NCBI GenBank assembly: GCA_024225275.1
Contig: JAAEMS010000099.1
Coordinates: forward strand, 21,362-85,361
DNA: 64,000 nucleotides
Source of the DNA: Actinomycetes bacterium
Lineage (GTDB): Bacteria; Actinomycetota; Acidimicrobiia; Acidimicrobiales; JAAEMS01
Direction of reading: 5' to 3'
Made by a program: the position numbers and the translations under genes. Shown piece by piece: positions 1-7,012 of this stretch. Numbering within the stretch: the stretch's first letter is position 1; each line of letters begins with the position of its first letter. The notes beneath the pieces are model-generated. The model had not been told where the DNA came from. It was given only the letters and a program-made list of their open reading frames with translations, and made no database searches.

Positions 1-108
1 GATCCTCAGCTCGGCGTGGTCCCGAGCTTCACGTGAGGACAGCCGCTTCGGTCGGCAAACAATTTACACTGTCAGTACGCTCGTCAGCGAGGAACCCTCG
101 ATGACGAG

Positions 109-1728
109 ATGGACTATGCCGACAGCCGATGGCAGGCCCGATACAGAGTGAGCAACGACATTTCGGATGACTCATACCCAGATCCGCCCGGCAGTGACCT
201 CGGGTCGCGGTCCACCGAGGCCAGATTCTCCAGATGGCCCGGGGCAGCGCGCTCAATCGCAGCCGGTACCCGGCGCCCGTTGAGGTGGCTCCGGAGCTCC
301 GCTCGGCGACGCATCATTGGCATGGCCGTGCTGGTTGTGGCTGTCGCACTGGCGATAACGGTCGTTGTCTTGCGCCAAGTCCTCTTGACAAGCCTGGACA
401 CCCGAATCGACCGGGCGCTGAGCCAGGAGGGAAGCGAGCTCATCGAGTTCCTCGAAGCTCAACCGCGCGACTCTGACGTATCCGAACACGACCATGTCCA
501 TAGGGCACTGATTGCCTACCTCGAAACCAACGTGACCGATCCCGACGAGGTGATGGTCGCAGTGCAAGATGGCAGGCCGATTCACTCGTCAGAAGAACCC
601 CTCGGCGACATCACTCCGTTTCTCGGGCAATTCGAGGAGATCACCACCCCTGAATTCGCTGACGCCGAGACCGACCAGGGACCAGTGCGGCTGTTCGCTC
701 AGCCGGTTGTGTCTGACGAACAACAAGTCGGCCTCATTGCCGTTGCCTGGTTCGAGGCTCCTGAGCGAGCCGTCGTGGCCCGGACCGTCTTCAACGCAGC
801 CCTCGTCTCGGTCGCTGCGCTCGGCCTAGCGACAGTGCTCGCATGGATCATCGCGGGCCGGGTCCTCCGTCCGATCGGCCTCCTCGCCCTCACCGCGAGG
901 GAGATCACCGAAGGTGACCTGAGTCGGCGACTGCCAGTACAGGGGACCGATGAGATAGCGTCGCTGATCGCCGGCTTCAACTCGATGGTGGATCGGCTCG
1001 AAACGGCCCTTGCCGCCCAACGCACGTTCCTCGATGACGCAGGCCATGAGCTGAGAACCCCACTGACGATCATGGTGGGACATCTGGACGTCGCAAGCGG
1101 CGATCCGGAGGGGATGCAACAAGCCCGAGGCGTCCTCCTCGGCGAGGCCGAGAGGATGAGCCGGATCGTCGAGGATCTCCTCCTGCTGGCGCGAGCAGAG
1201 CAACCGGATCTGCTCGCTGTCGGACCGATCGATGTCGATGACTGGTTTGCAGAACTCATTCAGCTCGTCGAATCGCTTGGCCCTCAACAGTGGGTGGTCG
1301 ACGATGTGCCGATCGGGGTTGTCGTTGCCGATGTTCACAAGCTCACCCAAGCGGTGCTCAATCTCGCAACGAACGCGACCCGACACACTCCCGACACCGG
1401 TTCCATCCATCTCGGAGCATCACTGTCCGATGACTGGATTCGGATCTGGGTACGGGACACAGGCGAGGGAATCGACAGGGCTGACCATCAGCAAGTCTTC
1501 GAACGCTTCCGCCGCGGTGAGAGCCAGCGCTCGCCGGGCGGAAGCGCGGGGCTCGGTCTGTCCATCGTCGCGACGATCGCTCAAGCCCACAATGGGCACG
1601 TAGAGGTGCAGAGCACTCCGGGAGAAGGTGCAACCTTCACCCTTCTCATCCCGGTGACTCCGGTAATAGCTTCCTCGTTGGACCGAGATTACAGAGAGGA
1701 CCAGGTCGTACGATGGGTCGAATCCTGA
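109..1728 (+). CDS. Two-component sensor histidine kinase
   Basis: Membrane sensor kinase that autophosphorylates on histidine and passes the phosphate to the response regulator encoded next. An N-terminal membrane segment lies at about residues 68-92. It is followed by an extracytoplasmic domain of about 130 residues, a second membrane segment, a HAMP linker, a HisKA H-box (DDAGHELRTPL, His313) and a HATPase domain with an N-box (NLATNATRH) and G-boxes (DTGEGID, GLGLS). The 3' end overlaps the regulator by 16 bp, so the two are one transcription unit. An in-frame GTG at 148 is an alternative start that would trim a poorly conserved N-terminus. The signal sensed cannot be told. Alanine codons are mixed (GCT, GCA, GCG and GCC), unlike the GCC-dominated genes after 4.2 kb. 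Confidence 0.93.
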   Translation: MDYADSRWQARYRVSNDISDDSYPDPPGSDLGSRSTEARFSRWPGAARSIAAGTRRPLRWLRSSARRRIIGMAVLVVAVALAITVVVLRQVLLTSLDTRIDRALSQEGSELIEFLEAQPRDSDVSEHDHVHRALIAYLETNVTDPDEVMVAVQDGRPIHSSEEPLGDITPFLGQFEEITTPEFADAETDQGPVRLFAQPVVSDEQQVGLIAVAWFEAPERAVVARTVFNAALVSVAALGLATVLAWIIAGRVLRPIGLLALTAREITEGDLSRRLPVQGTDEIASLIAGFNSMVDRLETALAAQRTFLDDAGHELRTPLTIMVGHLDVASGDPEGMQQARGVLLGEAERMSRIVEDLLLLARAEQPDLLAVGPIDVDDWFAELIQLVESLGPQQWVVDDVPIGVVVADVHKLTQAVLNLATNATRHTPDTGSIHLGASLSDDWIRIWVRDTGEGIDRADHQQVFERFRRGESQRSPGGSAGLGLSIVATIAQAHNGHVEVQSTPGEGATFTLLIPVTPVIASSLDRDYREDQVVRWVES

Positions 1729-2378
1729 TCATCGAAGACGAAGTCGCCATCGCTACCTTTGTCGAGAGCGGGCTCTGCGCAGCCGGCCACACGACCATGG
1801 CAGTCCACAATGGCCGCGAAGGCGCAGCACTCGCCCGGGATGGAGCCTTCGACCTCGTCATCCTCGACCTCGGTATTCCCGGTTTGGACGGACTCTCGGT
1901 CCTGCGCCAAATCCGATCACGGGAGGAGCGGCTTCCCGTCATCATCCTCACCGCGAGGAACGAGCTCGACGCCACGCTCGAGAGCTTCGAGGGGGGCGCC
2001 GACGACTTCATGACCAAGCCCTTCCGATTCGAAGAACTGCTGGCGCGAGTGACCGCACGGCTCGCCCCCCAACGCGGCGACGACGAAGGGCTCCAGCGAC
2101 TGGTCGTCGGAGCAAGCACACTCGACCTGGAGCGCAGGACCATCAACATCGGGGACACCAGCCACGAGCTGTCCTCTCGCGAGTTCAAACTGGCAGTGAC
2201 GCTGTTTCGCCATCCCGGTCAGGTACTCAGTCGCGAACAACTGCTATCGCGATCGTGGGGCTACGAGTTCGATCCCGGTTCGAATGTGGTCGATGTCTAC
2301 ATCGGGTATCTACGACGCAAGCTCGGCCGTGATGCAATCGAAACCGTTCGCGGCGCGGGGTACCGGCTTCGCAACTGA
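1713..2378 (+). CDS. OmpR/PhoB-family response regulator
   Basis: DNA-binding response regulator paired with the upstream kinase. The receiver domain covers about residues 1-118, with acidic pocket E8/D9, phospho-acceptor D52 (in VILDLGIPGLDG), and the switch Lys in TKPF. The C-terminal winged-helix domain (about 125-221) ends with the usual VDVYIGYLRRKL and VRGAGYRL motifs of the OmpR class. Length (221 aa) is typical. Its targets are unknown; the 7TM/ATP-grasp pair about 120 bp downstream on the same strand is an obvious candidate, but that is inference. Confidence 0.94.
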   Translation: MGRILIIEDEVAIATFVESGLCAAGHTTMAVHNGREGAALARDGAFDLVILDLGIPGLDGLSVLRQIRSREERLPVIILTARNELDATLESFEGGADDFMTKPFRFEELLARVTARLAPQRGDDEGLQRLVVGASTLDLERRTINIGDTSHELSSREFKLAVTLFRHPGQVLSREQLLSRSWGYEFDPGSNVVDVYIGYLRRKLGRDAIETVRGAGYRLRN

Positions 2379-2429
2379 ACGACACGAGCCCCGACTGGTG
2401 CTGGTCCCACAACACAGCGGATACCGGGG

Positions 2430-2454
2430 CCGATAATGAGAAGACTCTCATCGG
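2430..2454 (+). terminator. Weak hairpin after the response regulator
   Basis: ATGAGA-AGAC-TCTCAT forms a 6-bp stem with a 4-nt loop, extended by CCG/CGG past a 3-nt bulge. It lies between the regulator stop (2378) and the next gene. There is no T-run, so it may slow or stop transcription, or be chance. It also covers the upstream ATG at 2436, which argues against that ATG being a start codon. Confidence 0.3.
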
Positions 2455-2495
2455 CCTCTCATCGTGGCCTTAGGTTGCCTCGTCATAGTGGGGCT

Positions 2496-3224
2496 ATGGA
2501 ACTCACTGCACAAGAACTCCTCGCCCTGCTACCCGTCGCCGCCGCAGCGTCAATAGCAGCCCGGGTCATCGTCGGGGCACGGACCATCGGTGTATTCGCT
2601 CCCGCTCTCCTCGCCATTGCAGTCCTCGAGCTGGGAATCATGCGTGCCACCTCGGTTCTGCTCGTGGCGATGGTCGCAGGGTTGGCGGCCAGCCCGCTGA
2701 TCGAGCGCTCCAAGTTGGCTCGCCCCGCACGCCTCGGGCTCATCTTGCTGGCGATTACTGCGACGCTCGTCGGCTCGGGAATGCTCGACGAACGGGACTC
2801 CGCTCTACCACTTGTCGTTCTGGTGAGCGTTGTCGAACGCACTTGGGAAACGCATCGGATCGATGGCCCCCGAGCTGGCGTCAGGATCCTCGCAACCACC
2901 CTCGCTGTCGCACTCCTTGTTGCCTTGGGACTTTCAGCAACCAGAGACGGTCTCACCGGACTGCACTGGCTCGAAGTGACAGCGGTAGGGGCCGCCGCCC
3001 TCGTTGCCGTGGGCCGCTACCGAGGTCTGCGCCTATCCGAACTCCGCCGATTCGACACCCTGCTCGGTAGCGACGGGACGGCTCCGGTCGAACCGGTGGC
3101 CGATGGTGTCGTTGGGGCGGCCCTCCATCTTGCCCCCGCCGGTGGCGCCTCCTTCGGCATCCTGAATGAACTGGAAGCCAAGACCCTCGCCACGGGGCTT
3201 GCGAATGATGGAGCTGCTCGATGA
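2496..3224 (+). CDS. Stand-alone 7TM domain protein (7TM_transglut type)
   Basis: Integral membrane protein of 242 aa with about six or seven hydrophobic segments. The motif PLVVLVSVVER followed by a further hydrophobic stretch, and the later YRGLRLSELRRFDTLL, resemble the 7TM domain that in proteobacteria is fused to an inactive transglutaminase. Here no transglutaminase domain precedes it. The ATG at 2496 is preferred over an in-frame ATG at 2436, because the extra 20 residues are basic and non-hydrophobic and the region contains a hairpin. The stop overlaps the start of the ATP-grasp gene (ATGA), so the two are translationally coupled, as is usual for this pair. Biochemical function is unknown. 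Confidence 0.75.
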   Translation: MELTAQELLALLPVAAAASIAARVIVGARTIGVFAPALLAIAVLELGIMRATSVLLVAMVAGLAASPLIERSKLARPARLGLILLAITATLVGSGMLDERDSALPLVVLVSVVERTWETHRIDGPRAGVRILATTLAVALLVALGLSATRDGLTGLHWLEVTAVGAAALVAVGRYRGLRLSELRRFDTLLGSDGTAPVEPVADGVVGAALHLAPAGGASFGILNELEAKTLATGLANDGAAR

Positions 3225-4045
3225 CGCGGGTACTCGGCCTCAACGCCAGAAACGCCTATATCAACTCTCGCAGCAGCCGTCGCGCAATCCTCGATGCCCG
3301 GGACAAGATCGTGACGAAAAGACTGCTCACATCGGCTTCAGTGCCGGTCCCACCGTCGCTGGCCATCCTCGAAACCAGTAGAGAGGCGTCGCAGTTCGAT
3401 TGGGGAGCCCTACCTTCGGCGTGGGTGATGAAACCCTCTCGTGGAAGTCGCGGCCGCGGTGTCCTCGTCGTCAACGATCGTCTCGACGCCAGTACTTGGC
3501 AGCTGGCGGGGGGGCAGGCGACCGCCGGCGAGCTGACTGACCACGCCATCCAGATTATCGAAGGTGAACACTCCTGCGAAGACGACCAGGTGCTGATCGA
3601 GCCCCTTCTACGCCCCCACCCGGAGCTGGTAGCCCTTTGCCCAAGGGGCCTATGCGACGTGCGAGTCATCTTTGATCGCGCACGACCTCTGGCCGCAATG
3701 CTTCGCTCCCCGACCAACGCCAGCGGTGGCCGCAGCAACCTCCACCAAGGCGGCTTGGGTCTCGGCCTGGATCTTGCGACTGGTGCAGTGTGGCGAGTGC
3801 ATCACGGGGGCCAACACATCTCCAGGCATCCCGATACAGGAGTCCGACTCCTCGGGTGCAAGGTCCCCCACTGGTCGGCGATTCTCGAGGCCGGATCTCG
3901 TTGCAGCGGCGCGACCCAACTTGGGTATCTCGGTGTCGACATCGTCGTGGACGAAGACCGGGGGCCCATGGTCCTCGAGGTCAACTCGCACCCGGGGCTG
4001 GAGATCCAGAACGTTGCCGGGCTTGGCCTCGCCCACTGGCTCTGA
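3221..4045 (+). CDS. ATP-grasp ligase, alpha-L-glutamate ligase-like (RimK-related)
   Basis: Cytosolic ATP-grasp enzyme of the alpha-L-glutamate ligase-related type, expected to form an amide bond between a carboxylate and an amino group using ATP. The N-terminus has GLNARNAYI and DKIVTKRLL, typical of this family. The ATP-binding glycine-rich loop is KPSRGSRGRGV (about 71-81), and metal and ATP ligands lie in D240 and E253-N255 (LEVNSHPGLEIQ). It is coupled by ATGA overlap to the 7TM gene, its usual partner. The protein ends at residue 274, soon after the conserved PGLEIQ segment, and looks shorter at the C-terminus than family members I recall. The end coincides with a likely recombination junction. 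Substrate unknown. Confidence 0.82.
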   Translation: MTRVLGLNARNAYINSRSSRRAILDARDKIVTKRLLTSASVPVPPSLAILETSREASQFDWGALPSAWVMKPSRGSRGRGVLVVNDRLDASTWQLAGGQATAGELTDHAIQIIEGEHSCEDDQVLIEPLLRPHPELVALCPRGLCDVRVIFDRARPLAAMLRSPTNASGGRSNLHQGGLGLGLDLATGAVWRVHHGGQHISRHPDTGVRLLGCKVPHWSAILEAGSRCSGATQLGYLGVDIVVDEDRGPMVLEVNSHPGLEIQNVAGLGLAHWL

Positions 4046-4078
4046 ATTGGAGTCTTCGTCTCGCGGCTGCGGCGGAGC

Positions 4079-4168
4079 CCCTCTATTGCCCCGGAACCCC
4101 AACCAGATTTGACGGGCCAGTGTCGTCTTCCCACCGCCCGATGATCCGACGATAGTGATCCCTACGGC
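4079..4168 (-). pseudogene. Remnant of a P-loop NTPase/kinase gene (5' stub)
   Basis: Read on the minus strand, this 90-bp stretch encodes AVGITIVGSSGGGKTTLARQ: a beta strand, a perfect Walker A motif (GSSGGGKT, 4124-4147) and the start of the following helix. This is the N-terminus of small adenylate-kinase-like P-loop proteins. No start codon is intact and the homology stops after about 25 residues, where the frame runs antisense into the ATP-grasp gene. It looks like the stub of a gene cut by recombination. A chance match cannot be excluded. Confidence 0.45.
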
Positions 4169-4185
4169 CCGGCTCCGGGCTCGGA

Positions 4186-5652
4186 TCAGAGGCGGGCGAA
4201 GCGGCGACGCCGAGGAGCAGCCAGTTCGCCCCGTTCCTCGCGGACGAGGCGCCACAGGGCCGCCGACGCGCCGATCGAGATGAACAACAGGGTGGCGGCA
4301 ATCCTGAACGACATGACGTCGTAGGTGATGAAGGTCGCAACGTTGCAGGCGATCGAGGCGGTGAGAGCCTGCCCGAGGTGACGCGTTGATGGGTCGACAG
4401 CGCGGCGACGGGCGCCGCGCGCGAGGCATATGCCGGTGATCACGAAGGCGATGAAGAGGAGCATGCCGAAGATCCCGATCTCGAGGATGAACAGCAACCA
4501 CTGGTTGTCGAGAACGAAGTAGTCGACCGGAATGAACGTGCCGAAGCCCCGCCCGAACAGGGGTCGCTCGTCGATGAGGCGGGACACCAGCGCGTAGTCG
4601 TTGGTGCGGCCGGTGATCGAGTTGTCGGTGCTGCCCAGGAAAAACGAGTCGCGGATCAGGCCCAGCAGGCCGGGCACGATGACGGTGATGGCGAGGGAGC
4701 CGGCGATGGCAGCCCCGCCTACCAGGACCCGCTTCTGTCGATCCCAGGTCGGCAACATCACAGCAGCAACGACGGCCAGGGAGAGGAAGCCGGTGCGGGA
4801 GACACTCATCGGCAGGGCAAACCCCAGGATGACGAGGGGTCCCCAGCGGGCCAGGGTGCTGCGGTGGGTGTCGTAGAACGCGAAGTGCAGGGCCAGGGGG
4901 ATCGTGCACGCCACGACGGCTGAGAACTCGATTGGGTGGCCGGCTGTGGCGGCCACCCGGGTGAACTGGTTGCGATCGATGCCGAAGCCGCTGAAAGTCT
5001 CGTCGAGTGGAACGAAACCCGGCGGCCGGAGCGCCGTCGAGATGTCGAAGGAGAAGAGGAACTGGAAGATGCCGATCATCGACAGGACGGTGGTGAGGCC
5101 CACGATGCGCCGGAGCAGGGTGTCGAGACGGTGTCGGGTGGTGATGGAGTCAGCGGCCAGAAGGCACAGGCCGGTCATGGCCAGGTAGAGCAGGATGTGG
5201 CGGTCGGTGCTGCGCTGCTCGAAGCCCGACAGGGGCCGGGTGTAGGCGGTCGCATAGCCGGTCATGAGCCCGAGCCACAGGGCGAGCAGGGCCCAGCGGA
5301 TGGGTTGGTCCGACCGGGCCAGGCCCGAATTGGGGACGATCTTGGACTGGAGCCACCACCACATGGCGCCCAGGCCGATGATGGTGGGCGGCGTGCCCGC
5401 CGCCCCCAGGGCCTCGATGACGAAGTTGGCCGGCACCAGCATCAGTGGAAGCAGGGCGAACGTGATGATCGTGGTGCCGTCGCGGGGTGAGTGCACCCAC
5501 ATCGACACCAGGATGAGGACCAGCAGGATCAGCACGAAGAGCACCGGCATGGTCATGGCCATGACCAGGGCCAGCAGACCCAGAAGGCCGTAGCCGGCAG
5601 GGCGCGCCCAAGCCGGAGATTCGGTGGCCTCGACCGAGAGGGTCGTGGCCAT
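4186..5652 (-). CDS. O-antigen ligase/polymerase family membrane protein
   Basis: Polytopic inner-membrane protein of 488 aa with about 11-12 hydrophobic segments. It is of the Wzy/WaaL (O-antigen ligase) type that joins or polymerises lipid-linked glycans on the outer face of the membrane. The large loop carrying the conserved features lies at about residues 330-400 (DNSITGRTNDY, RPLFGRGFG, DNQWL), and GHPIEFS and SVSRTGFLSL fit the family. The start codon shares one base with the stop of the Wzz-like gene upstream (TGATG), so the two are coupled in one polysaccharide operon. Whether it acts as polymerase or ligase cannot be told from sequence. Confidence 0.85.
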   Translation of the reverse strand: MATTLSVEATESPAWARPAGYGLLGLLALVMAMTMPVLFVLILLVLILVSMWVHSPRDGTTIITFALLPLMLVPANFVIEALGAAGTPPTIIGLGAMWWWLQSKIVPNSGLARSDQPIRWALLALWLGLMTGYATAYTRPLSGFEQRSTDRHILLYLAMTGLCLLAADSITTRHRLDTLLRRIVGLTTVLSMIGIFQFLFSFDISTALRPPGFVPLDETFSGFGIDRNQFTRVAATAGHPIEFSAVVACTIPLALHFAFYDTHRSTLARWGPLVILGFALPMSVSRTGFLSLAVVAAVMLPTWDRQKRVLVGGAAIAGSLAITVIVPGLLGLIRDSFFLGSTDNSITGRTNDYALVSRLIDERPLFGRGFGTFIPVDYFVLDNQWLLFILEIGIFGMLLFIAFVITGICLARGARRRAVDPSTRHLGQALTASIACNVATFITYDVMSFRIAATLLFISIGASAALWRLVREERGELAAPRRRRFARL

Positions 5653-6872
5653 CAGTTCCTCTTCGGTGGCAGGCCCCGCCGGACACCGGCCTTCTTGGCC
5701 GCGGGGGTGGATCGCGGGCCGCTCGATGAGTTCTCACTGTCAGCGCTGGTCGCCTTCGAATGGTCCGGCTTGGTGGTGCCCGAACCGCTGGAGGCCGATG
5801 CGGCCTCCTTCTCCGGCTTGGTGGTGCCCGAACCGCTGGAGGCCGATGCGGCCTCCTTCTCCGGCTTGGCGGCTGAGTCTGTTCTGGGGGCTGTGGGTGG
5901 CTTGGCGGCTGAGTCTGTTCTGGGGGCTGTGGGTGGCTTGGCGGCTGAGTCTGTTCTGGGGGCTGAGTCCGTTGGGGTGTCGGTGGTCGAGTCGTTCTCG
6001 GCCTCGTCGATCGACTGGCCGTGGCGGCGTCGGATCCGACGTCGGTTGGAGCCATCCTGGGGCTTGTCGTCGTCGGACAACTTGGCCGCGTCGGTGGGTG
6101 TTTGGGCCTCGGGCTCGAGTAGGTCGTCGTCCTGCTCGTCGTCGGTGACGACCTCGATCCGTCGGCGACTGGGCGGCTGGGTTGGGGCTGGCGCGATTTC
6201 GGCTGGGGCCACTTTGGCGGTGGGTTCGGTGTGGATGGCGCGGTGGACGCTGCTACCGCGCCGACTGGCGAGGTTGTCCACGAGGAAGGCGATGGACGCC
6301 GAGGCGATCACGCCGACCATGGCCAACGCCGCCACCACGCGAAGGCGGCCACCGGAGAACTCCTCGGGCTCCTCAGCAAGGTACAGAGCCTCGATCGAGA
6401 TGATCTGGTTGGCCGGCGTGTTGGTGGTCTGCTGGATACCGAGCAGCTCCGTGTTGGTCCGGCGCACCAGTTCGTCGAGGGTCTCGGTGACCTGCGACTC
6501 GCTGTCGCCGTCCACCGTGTAGTCGATGATGAGGCTGTCGCGCGGAATGGTGATCTCATAATCGGGGGAGAGGCCGATTGCCTCGAACCGCCTCATCTCG
6601 CCCTCGGACAGGAGGATGCGGGCGACGGCATCGGCGCAGCTGCGGGGGCCGTTGCCGGGCCGCAGGCAGGGGTTCACGATCGGCTCGTACTCGGTCCGGA
6701 TCCCGGCAGGGACCGGCTCAAGAGGCGGCACCAGCAGGATTGAACCGGCGGTCTCGTACGTCGGGTTGATGGTCTGGCCAATGACATAGGCCGCATAGAA
6801 CGACATCAACAGTACGGGGACGGCCACGTACCACCGGGCGGCGTATACGCGTAGTGCAGTCCAGAGATCCAC
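5652..6872 (-). CDS. Wzz-like polysaccharide chain-length protein with repetitive C-terminal tail
   Basis: Membrane protein with two flanking helices (about residues 14-34 and 176-198) and an external domain of about 140 residues between them, the architecture of chain-length determinant (Wzz) proteins. It lacks a tyrosine-kinase domain. Instead a tail of about 205 residues follows the second helix. The tail is Ala/Pro/Ser/Thr/Lys-rich with basic patches (RRRIRRRHG) and exact repeats: three copies of TDSAAKPPTAPR-type units and two of KPEKEAASASSGSGTT. The tail is predicted cytoplasmic and disordered. A GTG start (6872) is fixed by a near-perfect Shine-Dalgarno sequence. It is coupled to the downstream O-antigen ligase gene. 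Confidence 0.82.
   Translation of the reverse strand: MDLWTALRVYAARWYVAVPVLLMSFYAAYVIGQTINPTYETAGSILLVPPLEPVPAGIRTEYEPIVNPCLRPGNGPRSCADAVARILLSEGEMRRFEAIGLSPDYEITIPRDSLIIDYTVDGDSESQVTETLDELVRRTNTELLGIQQTTNTPANQIISIEALYLAEEPEEFSGGRLRVVAALAMVGVIASASIAFLVDNLASRRGSSVHRAIHTEPTAKVAPAEIAPAPTQPPSRRRIEVVTDDEQDDDLLEPEAQTPTDAAKLSDDDKPQDGSNRRRIRRRHGQSIDEAENDSTTDTPTDSAPRTDSAAKPPTAPRTDSAAKPPTAPRTDSAAKPEKEAASASSGSGTTKPEKEAASASSGSGTTKPDHSKATSADSENSSSGPRSTPAAKKAGVRRGLPPKRN
5764..5859 (-). repeat. Two tandem copies of a 48-bp unit in the wzz-like gene
   Basis: Two apparently identical 48-bp units (5764-5811 and 5812-5859) each encode 16 residues of the tail (KPEKEAASASSGSGTT register). Exact identity at DNA level implies recent duplication by slippage or unequal exchange, and the unit length is a multiple of three so the frame is kept. 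Confidence 0.9.
5863..5966 (-). repeat. Three tandem copies of a 36-bp unit in the wzz-like gene
   Basis: A 36-bp unit starts at 5863, 5899 and 5935; the last copy diverges at its end. It encodes 12-residue units of the type TDSAAKPPTAPR. The period again preserves the reading frame, so copy number could vary between strains without breaking the gene. Confidence 0.9.
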
Positions 6873-6878
6873 GTTCAG

Positions 6879-6887
6879 TCACCTCCT
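6879..6887 (-). promoter_or_regulatory. Strong Shine-Dalgarno of the wzz-like gene
   Basis: Minus strand AGGAGGTGA lies 6 nt before the GTG at 6872. This is one of the few near-consensus ribosome-binding sites in the window and fixes that start. The rest of the 140-bp gap up to the flippase stop (7013) shows no other clear element. Confidence 0.75.
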
Positions 6888-7012
6888 AGGGCGGTTCGTC
6901 GACCCTGACTCAGCCAAGACGTCGAGCAGTGTGGTCGGCTCTGAGGATAGTGAGAATCTCCGAGTTCCATCGGTCGGTGGCTCTGTGTCATGAAGATCGG
7001 TAGGGAGATCGA

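Noticed and set aside
1..36. Open frame DPQLGVVPSFT followed by TGA at the left edge, possibly the end of an upstream gene
   Set aside because: Eleven codons are too few to support a gene or product call.
3650..4909. Minus-strand frame of 419 codons covering the polysaccharide ligase end and the ATP-grasp gene
   Set aside because: Only the short Walker A stretch at 4079-4168 looks real; the rest is out of frame with the ligase or antisense to the ATP-grasp gene.
5764..5966. Short tandem repeats considered as a CRISPR-like or satellite array
   Set aside because: They are contiguous in-frame coding repeats with no spacers, explained by the tail of the wzz-like protein.
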